A stretch of DNA of 64,000 nucleotides from Harenicola maris (GCA_018524345.1 JADQAZ010000004.1:124001-188000); one strand, 5' to 3'; positions 7,616-16,695 are shown, numbered from the stretch's first letter. The notes: a model not told the origin generated them from the sequence alone. A program made the numbers and translations.

Positions 7616-9104
7616 TTTTGCGCAGTTCGTTTTTCTGCACTTTCCCCATGGTGTTGCGCGGCAGTTCCGTGAGCAGTTCATAGCGGCGCGGGTGTTTGAA
7701 GCGGGCGAGTTTTTCCGACACTTCGTCGGCAAGTGTAGATGTGTCGATCTCTGCCGTGCCTTCGGGCACGACGGCGGCGATGATGGCCTCGCCGAAGTCG
7801 GCGTCGGGGATGCCGAAGACGGCGGATTCCGAGACGCCGGGGATGTCGTTCAGGACATCCTCGATTTCCTTGGGGTAGACGTTATAGCCGCCGGTGATGA
7901 TCAGGTCTTTGGAGCGGCCGACGATGGAGAGGTAGCCATCGGCGCTGAACTGGCCGAGATCGCCGGTGATGAAGAAGCCGTCGCTGCGCAGTTCCTCGGC
8001 GGTTTTCTCGGGCATCTGCCAGTAGCCTTTGAAGACATTGGGGCCGCGGACCTCGATCATGCCGATCTCTCCCACCGGGAGTTCAGTGGCGTCCTCGGGG
8101 TTGGTCAGGCGGACCTCCACCCCCGGCAGGGGCAGGCCCACGGTGCCGGGGCGGCGGTCTCCGTCGTAAGGGTTTGACGTGTTCATATTGGTTTCTGTCA
8201 TGCCGTAGCGTTCGAGAATGTGGTGGCCGGTGCGGGCGGTGAAGGCCTCATGGGTTTCGGCGAGGAGCGGGGCGCTGCCGGAGATGAAGAGGCGCATATT
8301 GGCGGTGGCCTCGGCGGTGAGGCGGTCATCGGACAGCAGGCGGGTGTAGAAGGTGGGCACGCCCATGAGCATGGTGGCCTGCGGCATGGCGGCAAAGAGC
8401 GCGTCAAGGTCCAGCCCCGGCATGAAGTCGAGGCAGGCGCCCGCCAGAAGGGTGCTGTTGATGGCGACGAAGAGCCCGTGGGTGTGAAAGATCGGCAGGG
8501 CGTGCATCAGGGTGTCGGCATCGGTGATCTGCCACAGCTCGCGCAGGGACTGGGCGTTGGACAGCAGGTTGTCATGGGTGAGCATGGCGCCTTTGCTGCG
8601 CCCCGTGGTGCCGGAGGTATAGAGCAGGGCGGCGAGGTCATCGGGTGCGCGGGGCACGGTGGGGAAGCGGGTGGGCAGGGCGGTGAGGCCCGCTGTGAGG
8701 CTGCCCCCGCCTGCGGCGTCCAAGGTGAGGGTGGTGCAATCGGTGCCCTTGGTGATGCTTTGCATCATCTCCTCGGATTTGGGATCGCAGACGATGATGC
8801 GGGGGGTGGCGTCGCCGGTGAAATAGGCCACCTCATCGCGTTTATAGGCGGTGTTGAGCGGCAGGAAGACGCCGCCCGCCTGCACGGTGGCCAGATAGAG
8901 CGAGACCATTTCGATCGATTTGGCGGCCTGCACCACGAGGCGGTCGCCGGGTTTGAGGCCCGCCTCGACCAGACGGTGGGCCATTTGTGCGGTGGCGGCG
9001 GCGAAATCGGCAAAGCTGATATCAGGCTGGCCCGAGCGTTTGACAAAGCAGGCTGTGTTTTGGGCCTGTGCCCCGATCAATGCGTCGTAGAGGTGGTTGG
9101 TCAT
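7602..9104 (-). CDS. matB: Malonyl-CoA synthetase
   Basis: Acyl-AMP-forming ligase that joins malonate and CoA using ATP, 500 residues. The AMP-binding signature LLYTSGTTGRSKGAML sits near residue 160, ERYGMTETNMNTSNPYDG near 305, and GRSKDLIITGGYNVYPKEIE near 410; the GMTETNMNTSNPYDGDR block is characteristic of MatB rather than other acyl-CoA ligases. The C-terminal lysine motif PRNTMGKVQKNEL is present. The start overlaps the malonyl-CoA decarboxylase stop by 4 nt. Together the two convert malonate to malonyl-CoA and then acetyl-CoA. Confidence 0.93.
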   Translation of the reverse strand: MTNHLYDALIGAQAQNTACFVKRSGQPDISFADFAAATAQMAHRLVEAGLKPGDRLVVQAAKSIEMVSLYLATVQAGGVFLPLNTAYKRDEVAYFTGDATPRIIVCDPKSEEMMQSITKGTDCTTLTLDAAGGGSLTAGLTALPTRFPTVPRAPDDLAALLYTSGTTGRSKGAMLTHDNLLSNAQSLRELWQITDADTLMHALPIFHTHGLFVAINSTLLAGACLDFMPGLDLDALFAAMPQATMLMGVPTFYTRLLSDDRLTAEATANMRLFISGSAPLLAETHEAFTARTGHHILERYGMTETNMNTSNPYDGDRRPGTVGLPLPGVEVRLTNPEDATELPVGEIGMIEVRGPNVFKGYWQMPEKTAEELRSDGFFITGDLGQFSADGYLSIVGRSKDLIITGGYNVYPKEIEDVLNDIPGVSESAVFGIPDADFGEAIIAAVVPEGTAEIDTSTLADEVSEKLARFKHPRRYELLTELPRNTMGKVQKNELRKTFGA

Positions 9105-10381
9105 GCCATGGCCCTATTCTTTTTGCTGGCGGCTTTTACCTCGGCCCGCAGGGCGGGGGCGAGGCAGATTTCGCCTTCTTGCACGAATTTCTCGTGGTTC
9201 TGTTCGATCTGTGACAGCTCGTATTGGTAGTTCACCATCGCGCCGCGGGATTGTTTGCGGCCGTTCTCGCTCAGGTCGGCCTCTGCGTGGACGGCGTAGA
9301 TCTGCGCGCCATTGCCAAGGTGGAACCTTGCGACGGGGTCATAGGGGCGGCCCTTGGCGTCTTTGGCGGAGAGCAGGTAATCGCGGGCGGCCTCGCGCAC
9401 CTGTTCCGGCTCTGCCGTGCCGGAGAGGACTTCGGCGGCGCGGGGGGTGTGTTTTTGCTCGGCCAGATATTTCGACAGGCGGGGGATCGGGGAGAGGGTG
9501 ACGAAGGTCTCCAGCTGCGGCAGTTCCTGATGCAGTTCGGCGGCGACCTGTTTGATCAGCAGGCTGCCGAAGGAGATGCCCGCAAGCCCCGCCTGACAGT
9601 TGGAGATGGAGTAGAACACGGCGACGTTGGTTTCATGGGCGGCGCGGGGATCGCGGTTTTCGGACAGGACGTGCTGGATCGAGTTTGGCACCGTCATGGT
9701 GAGGGCGACCTCGACGAAGATCAGCGGCTCGTCCGGCATGGAGGGGTGGAAGAAGGCGAAGCAGCGGCGGTCTTGCGGGTAGAGGCGGCGGCGCAGGTCG
9801 TCCCAGTCGTGGATGGCGTGGACGGCCTCGTATTCGACGATCTTCTCGAGGATGCTGGCGGGGGTTTCCCAGCTGATCTGGCGCAGGACGAGGAAGCCGC
9901 GATTGAACCAGCTGCGCAGCAGGTGTTTGAAATCGAGGTCGGTGCGGGCGAGGTCTGGGCTGGTTTTGACGGCTTCGATCAGGTCCTTGCGCATGTTGAC
10001 GAGGGCTTGCGTTGCGCCGGTGGGCTGGTTCAGGCGGCGCAGGAGTTCCTGCCTGCGCGGTTCGGCCAGAGCGCCGATGGCGCGGTAGTCTGTGATATCA
10101 TTGGAGGCGGTGAAGCGGGTTACGGCGCCCTGCAGGGCCTTTGGGTCGATTTCCAGCTCGACGTTGAGGAACTGGAAGAAGGCCAGCTTTTCACCCGTGT
10201 CCATCCGTTTGTAACGGTCGAGGATATTCTGGGCGAGGGCGATGCCGGAGACCTCGCCTTCGGAGGCGAGAAGCGAGAGGCACATGTCCCTGATCGAGCG
10301 GTCATCGCCGGTGCCGGGGCGGGCGGTGCTGCGTTCGACGAGGGTTTGCAGCATGTCGCCAAGGAAGCTTCTGCGGCTCAT
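9101..10381 (-). CDS. matA: Malonyl-CoA decarboxylase
   Basis: Cytosolic malonyl-CoA decarboxylase (MLYCD family), 426 residues, releasing CO2 and acetyl-CoA. The helical N-terminal domain is followed by the acetyltransferase-like catalytic domain. CFAFFHPSMPDEPLIFVEVAL, ISNCQAGLAGISFGS and FVTLSPIPRL are conserved blocks that include the catalytic Ser/His region (each recognised in part from memory). It sits between a YciI-like gene 4 nt upstream and malonyl-CoA synthetase, which it overlaps by 4 nt. No malonate permease gene (matC/dctPQM dedicated) lies in this operon; the divergent TRAP system is the nearest transporter. Confidence 0.93.
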   Translation of the reverse strand: MSRRSFLGDMLQTLVERSTARPGTGDDRSIRDMCLSLLASEGEVSGIALAQNILDRYKRMDTGEKLAFFQFLNVELEIDPKALQGAVTRFTASNDITDYRAIGALAEPRRQELLRRLNQPTGATQALVNMRKDLIEAVKTSPDLARTDLDFKHLLRSWFNRGFLVLRQISWETPASILEKIVEYEAVHAIHDWDDLRRRLYPQDRRCFAFFHPSMPDEPLIFVEVALTMTVPNSIQHVLSENRDPRAAHETNVAVFYSISNCQAGLAGISFGSLLIKQVAAELHQELPQLETFVTLSPIPRLSKYLAEQKHTPRAAEVLSGTAEPEQVREAARDYLLSAKDAKGRPYDPVARFHLGNGAQIYAVHAEADLSENGRKQSRGAMVNYQYELSQIEQNHEKFVQEGEICLAPALRAEVKAASKKNRAMA

Positions 10382-10385
10382 GGGG

Positions 10386-10778
10386 TCAGTCCTTTTCGAA
10401 GGAGATTTTCTGGGCGCTGAGGTTGAGGGAGAGGTTGAGGGCGCCTTCGTTCACGAGCCAGCGGCGGATGGTGTAGCTGCGCGCGCCGCGCTGGTGCATG
10501 GGGTCGGCGTCGGCGATGGCGCGGGCGGCCTCGAGGCTTTCGGCGCGGTAGATGATGAGGCCCATGCCCTGCATCTGCTCGCCCGTCTCGTCGGAAAGGG
10601 GGCCCGCGAGGAAGAGGCGGCCTGCGGCCTCTTGCTCTGCCTGATAGGCGAGGTGGTCGGGCAGATTGGCTTTGAGGTCCTCTGGCGCGGCGCTGGGGGT
10701 GCTGTGCACCATGTAAAGCTCCAGCGCGAGGGAGCCGCGGGCTTTGGCCTGTGATTTATACTCTGTCCATAGGGGCAT
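10386..10778 (-). CDS. YciI-like family protein
   Basis: A 130-residue ferredoxin-like-fold protein of the YciI family. The conserved His (LPDHLAYQ) and Asp (ADADPMHQRG) that form the family's catalytic pair are both present, as is FLAGPLSDETGEQM. It starts the malonyl-CoA operon and faces the ring-cleavage cluster across a 97-bp promoter region. Most YciI proteins are uncharacterised, but TftG, a dehydrochlorinase that acts just before hydroxyquinol 1,2-dioxygenase in 2,4,5-T breakdown, belongs to this fold. A role in preparing the ring-cleavage substrate is therefore possible but is inference. Confidence 0.8.
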   Translation of the reverse strand: MPLWTEYKSQAKARGSLALELYMVHSTPSAAPEDLKANLPDHLAYQAEQEAAGRLFLAGPLSDETGEQMQGMGLIIYRAESLEAARAIADADPMHQRGARSYTIRRWLVNEGALNLSLNLSAQKISFEKD

Positions 10779-10806
10779 ATTGGGTCCGATCCCTTGATCT
10801 GGCGTG

Positions 10807-10819
10807 AATATCGATTTTA
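10807..10819. promoter_or_regulatory. Candidate GntR operator in divergent promoter region
   Basis: The motif AATATCGATTTTA lies between the YciI/malonyl-CoA operon and the FAH/TRAP operon. Its core TATCGATT recurs just upstream of the GntR gene at 17392-17406, suggesting one regulator for both operons. It is a single short core, so confidence is limited. Confidence 0.4.
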
Positions 10820-10875
10820 TTTGACTTCAACCTTCATTATCGCCAAAACTTGAGTCGATCAATAAGGAGTTTTTC

Positions 10876-11739
10876 ATGCGACTGCTCGTCGGAACCGTTC
10901 AAGGCACCCCAAGCGTTTATGCTGTTGAGGGGGGGCAGGCGACAAATCTTACGGACCTTCTGCCTGATGTGGGGACCGATCTTGCGCGCCTTGTTGCCTC
11001 GCCCGAGTTGATGGCGCAGGCGAAATCTCTGGTTGGCAATGGCGGGGCGATTGCGGTGGAGGACATCACCCCCGCGCTGCCGATTGAAAAGCCGACGGCG
11101 GTGTTGTGCATGGGGTTGAACTATATCGAGCACATCAAGGAAGGCGGCTATGACATTCCCGATTATCCGGCGATGTTTGTGCGCACCAATGCCTCGATTA
11201 TGGCGGCGGGGGCGCCGATGGTGCGGCCGAATTGTTCCGAGACGCTGGATTACGAGGCCGAGTTGATGTTGATCATCGGCAAGGGCGGGCGGCATATTTC
11301 CGAGGCGGATGCCTTGGATCATGTGTTCGGCTATACCGTGTTCAATGACGGGTCTGTGCGCGAGTATCAGCGCAAGACGCATCAGTGGACGCCGGGCAAG
11401 AATTTCGATTCCACCGGGGCGATTGGCCCCTATGTTGTAACGCCTGATGAGCTTCCTGCCGGGGCGACGGACCTGAAGATCGAGAGCCGTGTTGGGGAGG
11501 AGGTTTTGCAATCCTCCAACACATCGAACATGATCTGGTCTGCGGCGCAGACCATTGCGATCATGTCGGAATTTACGACCCTGCAGGCGGGGGATCACAT
11601 TGCCCTTGGGACGCCTCCGGGTGTGGGCCATGCCAAGAAGCCCAAGCCGCGTTGGCTGGTGCCGGGCGAAACCGTCGAGATCGAGATCGAGGGGATCGGC
11701 ATTTGTGCCAGCCCGGTGGTTGCAGAGGGGGATGTCTGA
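10876..11739 (+). CDS. Fumarylacetoacetate hydrolase family protein
   Basis: A 287-residue FAH-superfamily enzyme; members hydrolyse C-C bonds of beta-diketo acids or hydrate/decarboxylate ring-cleavage products. CMGLNYIEHIKEGG begins the catalytic domain at about residue 77. Metal-binding acidic residues are visible in LDYEAELMLIIGK and FNDGSVREYQ, and ALGTPPGVGHAKKPK is the usual C-terminal loop. Ribosome site AAGGAG precedes ATG 10876. It is the first gene of a plus-strand run that continues with the next gene at zero spacing. A role after dioxygenase ring cleavage is likely. Confidence 0.9.
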   Translation: MRLLVGTVQGTPSVYAVEGGQATNLTDLLPDVGTDLARLVASPELMAQAKSLVGNGGAIAVEDITPALPIEKPTAVLCMGLNYIEHIKEGGYDIPDYPAMFVRTNASIMAAGAPMVRPNCSETLDYEAELMLIIGKGGRHISEADALDHVFGYTVFNDGSVREYQRKTHQWTPGKNFDSTGAIGPYVVTPDELPAGATDLKIESRVGEEVLQSSNTSNMIWSAAQTIAIMSEFTTLQAGDHIALGTPPGVGHAKKPKPRWLVPGETVEIEIEGIGICASPVVAEGDV

Positions 11740-12384
11740 ATGAGCGAGGATATTCGGCTGGCGGCGCAGCAGGCGGTGCGGGATCTGCGCGAGCGTGTGA
11801 CCACCCTTGATGACGGGGCGATTGACCTGATCCTGCGCGATGCGCGGTCGCATTACGCGTGGACGGATCGGCCTGTGTCGGATGAGATGCTGCGGACCCT
11901 GTTCGACATCACCATTGCTGGCCCGACCAGCATGAACACCTGCCCTGCGCGGTTTATCTTTGTGCGCAGCGCGGCGGGCAAGGATCGGTTGGCAAAGTCG
12001 CTGAAGGCGAAAAACATCGACAAAATGCGCGATGCGCCGGTGACGGCGATTATCGCTTGGGATCCGCTGTATTGGCAGCGTCTGGATTTCCTGTTCCCGC
12101 ATGAGGATCGCAAGCCGCTGTTCGCGGATCGGCCCGAGTATGCCCATGATACGGCCTATCGCAATTCGACATTGCAGGGGGCGTATTTCATGATCGCGGC
12201 GCGGGCCATGGGATTGGACGTTGGTGCGATGTCCGGTTTTTCCAACGAGATCGTGGATGAGGAGTTTTTCTCGGAAAACGGTTGGAAGTCCAACTTTCTG
12301 TGCAACATTGGCTATGCGGATGAAACGGCGCTGTTCCAGAAGCTGCCGCGGTTTGCATTCGATGATGTATGCGAGGTTATCTAG
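11740..12384 (+). CDS. RutE/HadB-like nitroreductase family protein
   Basis: FMN-dependent nitroreductase-fold enzyme of 214 residues. From about residue 34 it follows the RutE subfamily closely: DARSHYAWTDRPVSDE, GPTSMNTCPARFIFVR, APVTAIIAWD, FRNS-like YRNSTLQGAYFM and MGLDVGAMSGF. RutE of the pyrimidine (Rut) pathway is credited with reducing malonic semialdehyde to 3-hydroxypropionate. The ATG directly follows the upstream stop. Because malonyl-CoA genes lie on the other side of the promoter region, a C3 semialdehyde product is attractive; reduction of a quinone or maleylacetate is the alternative. Confidence 0.85.
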   Translation: MSEDIRLAAQQAVRDLRERVTTLDDGAIDLILRDARSHYAWTDRPVSDEMLRTLFDITIAGPTSMNTCPARFIFVRSAAGKDRLAKSLKAKNIDKMRDAPVTAIIAWDPLYWQRLDFLFPHEDRKPLFADRPEYAHDTAYRNSTLQGAYFMIAARAMGLDVGAMSGFSNEIVDEEFFSENGWKSNFLCNIGYADETALFQKLPRFAFDDVCEVI

Positions 12385-12387
12385 GCT

Positions 12388-12843
12388 ATGGCGATCAGAC
12401 AGAAGACAACGATCACGGTGAAGCTGGGCGGCGAGGGCACGAGCCATTCGCGTAGCGAGAGCCACATTCGCGATCTGGTGCATGTGATTGACGAACCCAC
12501 AGAGCGCGGCGGGACGAATGAGGGGCCCTCTCCGACGGAGACGGCCTTTGCCGCCTTGATGGGCTGCACCAATGTGATCGGGCATAAATGCGCCCATCAC
12601 CTTGGCATCGATATCGGCAATCTGAGTTTCAAGATGGAGGTCGATTTCGACCGCCGCGGCGTGTTGATGACCGAGGAGGTCGATGTGCCGTTCAAGGCGA
12701 TCCGGCTGGATGTGACATCCAGCGGCAGCGCCACGGAGGAGGAGTTGCAGCGGGTGGGCGCAGAGACGGCAAAGTTCTGTGCGATTGCCAAGATGTTCGA
12801 GGCATCGGGCACTGACCTGACGGTCAACTGGTCGAAAGGCTAA
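12388..12843 (+). CDS. OsmC family protein
   Basis: A 151-residue OsmC/Ohr-superfamily protein, 3 nt after the nitroreductase. The N-terminal strand-rich half leads to NEGPSPTETAFAALMGCTNV, which holds the first conserved Cys (about residue 65); a second Cys in AETAKFCAIAKMF is at about 130. This matches the two-cysteine pattern of OsmC-type peroxidases, which reduce organic hydroperoxides with dithiol donors. In a cluster with an oxygenase it may remove peroxides or reactive quinones. OsmC proteins are often seen beside aromatic catabolic genes, but the exact role is unknown. Confidence 0.88.
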   Translation: MAIRQKTTITVKLGGEGTSHSRSESHIRDLVHVIDEPTERGGTNEGPSPTETAFAALMGCTNVIGHKCAHHLGIDIGNLSFKMEVDFDRRGVLMTEEVDVPFKAIRLDVTSSGSATEEELQRVGAETAKFCAIAKMFEASGTDLTVNWSKG

Positions 12844-12882
12844 TGTAATCTAAGACGTTTTTATCTTTGGGAGGAGAGAGAC

Positions 12883-13965
12883 ATGACTTATCTAAAATCA
12901 TCAGTATTCGGGTTGGCGCTGGCGACACTTGCCGCCGCGCCCGCATTTGCGACAGAGACCATCAAGGCCGTTGTCATCGACGGCTATCCGGCGCGCGCCC
13001 TTTGGGTGCAGGAGTTCACCAACTTTTTCATCCCCGAGGTGGACAAGCGTCTGGCCGAGACCGGCAATTACAAGATGGACTGGCAGGAGAGCTATGGCGG
13101 GACCATCGTCAAGCCCAAGGGCGTTCTGGAGGGTGTAAAGCTGGGTCTGGGCGATATCGGCATCGTCACCACGATTTTCCACAACTCCAAGCTGCCCAGT
13201 CAGGCGATTTCTGCGGCGACGCCTTTTGTGTCCGCTGATGCGCGGGCTGTGGCCAAGGCGGTGGACGAGATCGCCAAGGAGTTCCCTGCCATGCAGGAGG
13301 AATTCGCCGAGCAGAACCAGGTGTATCTGGCGACGGGTGTTGTTCTGGATACCTATCAGGTGTTTTCCAAGGAGCCGGTCAATGTCATGGCCGATCTGGA
13401 GGGCAGCAAGGTAGCCGGCGCGGGGATGAACCTGCGTTACCTTGAGGGGATCGAGGGGGCGGCCGGTGTGCGCGGCGGTTTGACCGATTTCTACAACATG
13501 GTTCAGACCGGCCTTGTGGATCACGCCCTGCTTTGGCCCGAGGCGGCCTCGACCTTTAAAATCGCGGAAGTGGCGCCTTATATGCTGCGGGCCGATCTGG
13601 GGGCGGTGAATTCCAAGACCATCACCGTGAACAAGGATTACTGGGAAAAGCTGCCCGAGGAAGTTCAGGGGGCCTTGCTTGAGGTGGCGGTGGAATACCG
13701 TGACCATATTGCGGGCATCGCCATGGACCGCGCCGAGGAAAGCCGCAACGCCTATGTCGAGCAGGGCGGCACCATTGTCGAGCTGAGTGCGGAGCAGCGC
13801 AAGGCATGGGCCGATGCGATGCCGAACATCGCGTTGGAATGGGCCAAGGGCCTTGACGATGACGGCCAGCCGGGCACCGAGATGCTCAATGCCTACTTGG
13901 GCAAGCTGCGCGCGGCCGGTTTCGAGCCTGTGCGTGACTGGGCCGCCGAAGCGGCGACGAACTGA
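12883..13965 (+). CDS. TRAP transporter substrate-binding protein (DctP family)
   Basis: Periplasmic receptor of a tripartite TRAP transporter, 360 residues. The signal peptide ends near AAPAFA-TETI (residue 24). The DctP fold is shown by GGTIVKPKGVLEGVKLGLGDIG, by VMADLEGSKVAGAGMNLR carrying the conserved arginine, and by KTITVNKDYWEKLPEEVQ near the C-terminus. A strong ribosome site GGGAGGAGAG precedes ATG 12883. It is followed by the small and large permease genes. The substrate is probably an aromatic or dicarboxylic acid that feeds the ring-cleavage enzyme in this cluster. Confidence 0.92.
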   Translation: MTYLKSSVFGLALATLAAAPAFATETIKAVVIDGYPARALWVQEFTNFFIPEVDKRLAETGNYKMDWQESYGGTIVKPKGVLEGVKLGLGDIGIVTTIFHNSKLPSQAISAATPFVSADARAVAKAVDEIAKEFPAMQEEFAEQNQVYLATGVVLDTYQVFSKEPVNVMADLEGSKVAGAGMNLRYLEGIEGAAGVRGGLTDFYNMVQTGLVDHALLWPEAASTFKIAEVAPYMLRADLGAVNSKTITVNKDYWEKLPEEVQGALLEVAVEYRDHIAGIAMDRAEESRNAYVEQGGTIVELSAEQRKAWADAMPNIALEWAKGLDDDGQPGTEMLNAYLGKLRAAGFEPVRDWAAEAATN

Positions 13966-13982
13966 GCCTGAGGCGCAAGTCA

Positions 13983-14504
13983 GTGATCACATTGATCCAT
14001 AAGATTGCCAGCAACATTGCCATAGCGGCCAATGTTGTTGGCACCTTCGTCGTCGTCGCCCTGATTGCTGTGGTGAATTACGACATCATCGCCCGCGGGA
14101 TTTTCAACAAGCCGTTCCTTGGGGCGGTTGAGGTTGTGCAGTTTTCCATGGTGCTGATCGTTTTTCTGCAGCTTCCCGATGTGGTTCGGGTGGGGCGGTT
14201 GACGCGGTCGGACGGGTTTCTGGGCCTTGTCAAACAACGTTCGCCCGGGGTTGGGCGGCGGATGAGCCAGATCCTTGATCTGATCAGCGGCGTCTTCATG
14301 GTGATTATCGCCGTGGCCTTTTGGCCGGAGTTTTTGGAAATGTGGGAAAGTCAGGATTACTTTGGTGTGCCGGGTGTGTTTACCGCCCCGTGGTGGCCGG
14401 TGAAGCTGGTTATTTTCCTCAGCGCCAGTTTGTGCGCGGTGCATTTCGCCCTTCATGTCCTTACCGGTGGTGAGGCCCCTAGAAAACAGGAGAGCGGCAC
14501 ATGA
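13983..14504 (+). CDS. TRAP transporter small permease (DctQ family)
   Basis: A 173-residue four-helix membrane protein that couples the receptor to the large permease. It starts with GTG at 13983, giving MITLIHKIASNIAIAANVV, and holds the family block NYDIIARGIFNKPFLGAVE near residue 35. Hydrophobic helices lie at about residues 8-30, 48-65, 95-115 and 135-155. Its stop overlaps the large-permease start by ATGA, so the two are translationally coupled. Confidence 0.9.
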   Translation: MITLIHKIASNIAIAANVVGTFVVVALIAVVNYDIIARGIFNKPFLGAVEVVQFSMVLIVFLQLPDVVRVGRLTRSDGFLGLVKQRSPGVGRRMSQILDLISGVFMVIIAVAFWPEFLEMWESQDYFGVPGVFTAPWWPVKLVIFLSASLCAVHFALHVLTGGEAPRKQESGT

Positions 14505-15808
14505 CGCCCGTTGCCATTGGCCTGCTGTCTATCCTTGCGATTATCCTTCTGATCTACATGGGCCTCTATATCCCGATTGCCTTGGGTGTTGTGAGCTTTG
14601 TCGCGATCTGGATCATGCGGGACAGTTTTGATCTGTCCTTTGCGCTGACCAAGATCGCCATTGGCGATAGTGCGATGGAATATACCTTTGCCACGATCCC
14701 GTTATTTACCTTTATGGGGCTTATTGTCTCCAAGGCGGGGCTGGGGGCGGATATCTATTCGGTGATGAACCAGGGCTGCCGCCGTGTGACCGGCGGGATC
14801 GGGATGGCGACTGTGGGGGCGAATGCTGTTTTTGCGGCTGTGACCGGATCCTCCATCGCTTCGGCTTCGGTGTTCTCGAAGATGGCCGTGCCGGAGATGC
14901 TGCGCCATGATTACAACCCGCGCTTTGCCGTGGGGGTTGTGGCGGGGTCGTCGGTTCTGGGGATGATCATTCCGCCCTCGGCGATGTTGATCATCTACAG
15001 CTTTGTGGCCGAGCAATCGGTGGGCGAGATGTTCCTTGCCGGGGTTGTGCCGGGCCTGATGCTGGCTGCGGCCTATGTTGCGGCGATCTGGTTCATGGGG
15101 CGGTTTACCCCCGGTTTCGTCGGCGGGCGCAAGGTGGAGGCCGAGGACCTGATGCCTTGGTCCGAGATCTTCGTTAAGACCCTGCCGATCATGATCCTGA
15201 TCGTGATTGTTCTGGGCGGGATCTATACGGGCTGGACCACGCCGGTTGAGGCCGGTGCGGCGGGGTCATTGATCGGGATCATCATTGCGGCTGTGCGGCG
15301 GCGGATCAATTTCCGCAGCTTTTGGGAGACCGTGATCGAGACCGGCCATATCACGGCGGCGATCCTGTTCCTGATCACGGCGGCCTCGATGTATGCGCGG
15401 ATGCTGGGCATTGCGGGCCTGCCGAACGAGTTGCAGAACATTCTGGCGACGATCGATTTCGATTTCTTCTGGATCATGGTTTTGCTGGTTGCCCTGATGC
15501 TGTTCCTCGGGACGATCCTTGATACGGCGTCGATCATTCTGATCGTTGTGCCGCTGTTCCTGCCGCTGATCGATTCCATGGGGCTTAGCCTTGTGTGGTT
15601 CGGGATTGTGGCGGTTGTGGCGGCCGAGATCGGGCTGTTGACGCCGCCCTTGGGGCTGTCCTGTTTCATCATCAAGGCGACGCTGGACGATGACCGGATC
15701 ACCCTGAAGGATGTGTTCCTTGGGGCGCTGCCTTTTGCCTTTGTTATGCTGCTGGTGTTGATCCTGTTGATCCGGTTCCCGGCGCTTAGCCTTGCTATCT
15801 TAAACTAA
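14501..15808 (+). CDS. TRAP transporter large permease (DctM family)
   Basis: The 12-TM transport subunit, 435 residues, the standard DctM length. Recognisable blocks are TGSSIASASVFSKMAVPEM, AGSSVLGMIIPPSAMLIIYS and VEAGAAGSLIGIII, with LGTILDTASIILIVVPLFLP near the C-terminus. It is overlapped by the DctQ gene at its start and followed 14 nt later by the intradiol dioxygenase, which ties the transporter to ring cleavage. Confidence 0.94.
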   Translation: MTPVAIGLLSILAIILLIYMGLYIPIALGVVSFVAIWIMRDSFDLSFALTKIAIGDSAMEYTFATIPLFTFMGLIVSKAGLGADIYSVMNQGCRRVTGGIGMATVGANAVFAAVTGSSIASASVFSKMAVPEMLRHDYNPRFAVGVVAGSSVLGMIIPPSAMLIIYSFVAEQSVGEMFLAGVVPGLMLAAAYVAAIWFMGRFTPGFVGGRKVEAEDLMPWSEIFVKTLPIMILIVIVLGGIYTGWTTPVEAGAAGSLIGIIIAAVRRRINFRSFWETVIETGHITAAILFLITAASMYARMLGIAGLPNELQNILATIDFDFFWIMVLLVALMLFLGTILDTASIILIVVPLFLPLIDSMGLSLVWFGIVAVVAAEIGLLTPPLGLSCFIIKATLDDDRITLKDVFLGALPFAFVMLLVLILLIRFPALSLAILN

Positions 15809-15822
15809 CCGGAGATTTCGCC

Positions 15823-16692
15823 ATGCGGAACGTGACCAAAGACAACATTACCGATGTGTTCATGGGGTATCTTGGGGAGGATATGAATCCCCGTCTGCGT
15901 GAAGTGATGAGTAGCCTTGTGCGGCATTTGCACAGTTTCGCCCGCGAGGTGAACCTGACCCATGAGGAGTGGAACACCGGCATCGCCTTTCTGGAGAAGG
16001 CGGGGGAGATTTCGGATGCGGAGCGGCACGAGTTTGTGCTGTTGTCCGATGTGCTGGGGCTGTCGTCCCTTGTGGATATGCTGCATTCGACGCCGGAGGG
16101 GACGTCATCCTCGGTGCTGGGGCCGTTTCACATTACGGGCTCGCCGCCCTTGGCGATTGGCGGGGATATGCGCAAGGATTTCGACGCGCCGGTTTTGCTG
16201 GCGCAGGGGATTGTGAAGGACCCCTCCGGCAAGCCGATCAAGGGGGCGACGCTTGATCTGTGGCAGACCGCGCCGAACGGGCTGTATTCCAGTCAGGATC
16301 CTGATCAGGACACCTATTCCTTCCACGGGTTGCAGACGACGGGGGCGGATGGGCGCTATGCTTTCACCTCGGTCAAGCCGGTGGAATATACGGTGCCTTC
16401 GGATGGGCCTGTGGGGGATATTCTGCGGGCCTGCGGGCGGCATCCTTGGCGGCCATCGCATCTGCATTTCATTGTCGAGGCTGAGGGCTATCGCCCGCTG
16501 GTGACGGAGGTGTTCCCCGAGGATGACCCCTATCTGGATCGCGACACGGTGTTTGGCGTGCGCGAAGATCTGGTGATGCAGTATCAGGACATGCCTGCGG
16601 GCAGCTTTCCCGAAAGCGGGTTTGAATTGTCCGGCAAGGTGGATGACGCCTATCTGAAGGTCGATTTCGACCTGATCCTTGTGCCCAAATAG
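15823..16692 (+). CDS. Intradiol ring-cleavage dioxygenase, hydroxyquinol 1,2-dioxygenase-like
   Basis: Non-haem Fe(III) dioxygenase of 289 residues with the N-terminal dimerisation (dioxygenase_N) domain, so of the catechol/hydroxyquinol 1,2-dioxygenase class that opens the ring between two hydroxyls. The four iron ligands are visible: Tyr155 (PNGLYSSQ), Tyr189 (VEYTVPSDGPVG), His213 and His215 (HPWRPSHLHF). The spacing matches hydroxyquinol 1,2-dioxygenase. Hydroxyquinol would give maleylacetate, but no maleylacetate reductase gene is in the window. Ribosome site CCGGAG precedes ATG 15823. It closes the TRAP operon and converges on the GntR gene 4 nt later. Confidence 0.9.
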   Translation: MRNVTKDNITDVFMGYLGEDMNPRLREVMSSLVRHLHSFAREVNLTHEEWNTGIAFLEKAGEISDAERHEFVLLSDVLGLSSLVDMLHSTPEGTSSSVLGPFHITGSPPLAIGGDMRKDFDAPVLLAQGIVKDPSGKPIKGATLDLWQTAPNGLYSSQDPDQDTYSFHGLQTTGADGRYAFTSVKPVEYTVPSDGPVGDILRACGRHPWRPSHLHFIVEAEGYRPLVTEVFPEDDPYLDRDTVFGVREDLVMQYQDMPAGSFPESGFELSGKVDDAYLKVDFDLILVPK

Positions 16693-16695
16693 GGC

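Noticed and set aside
10837-12600. 587-codon open frame on the minus strand
   Set aside because: Antisense to the FAH, nitroreductase and OsmC genes, which carry family motifs.
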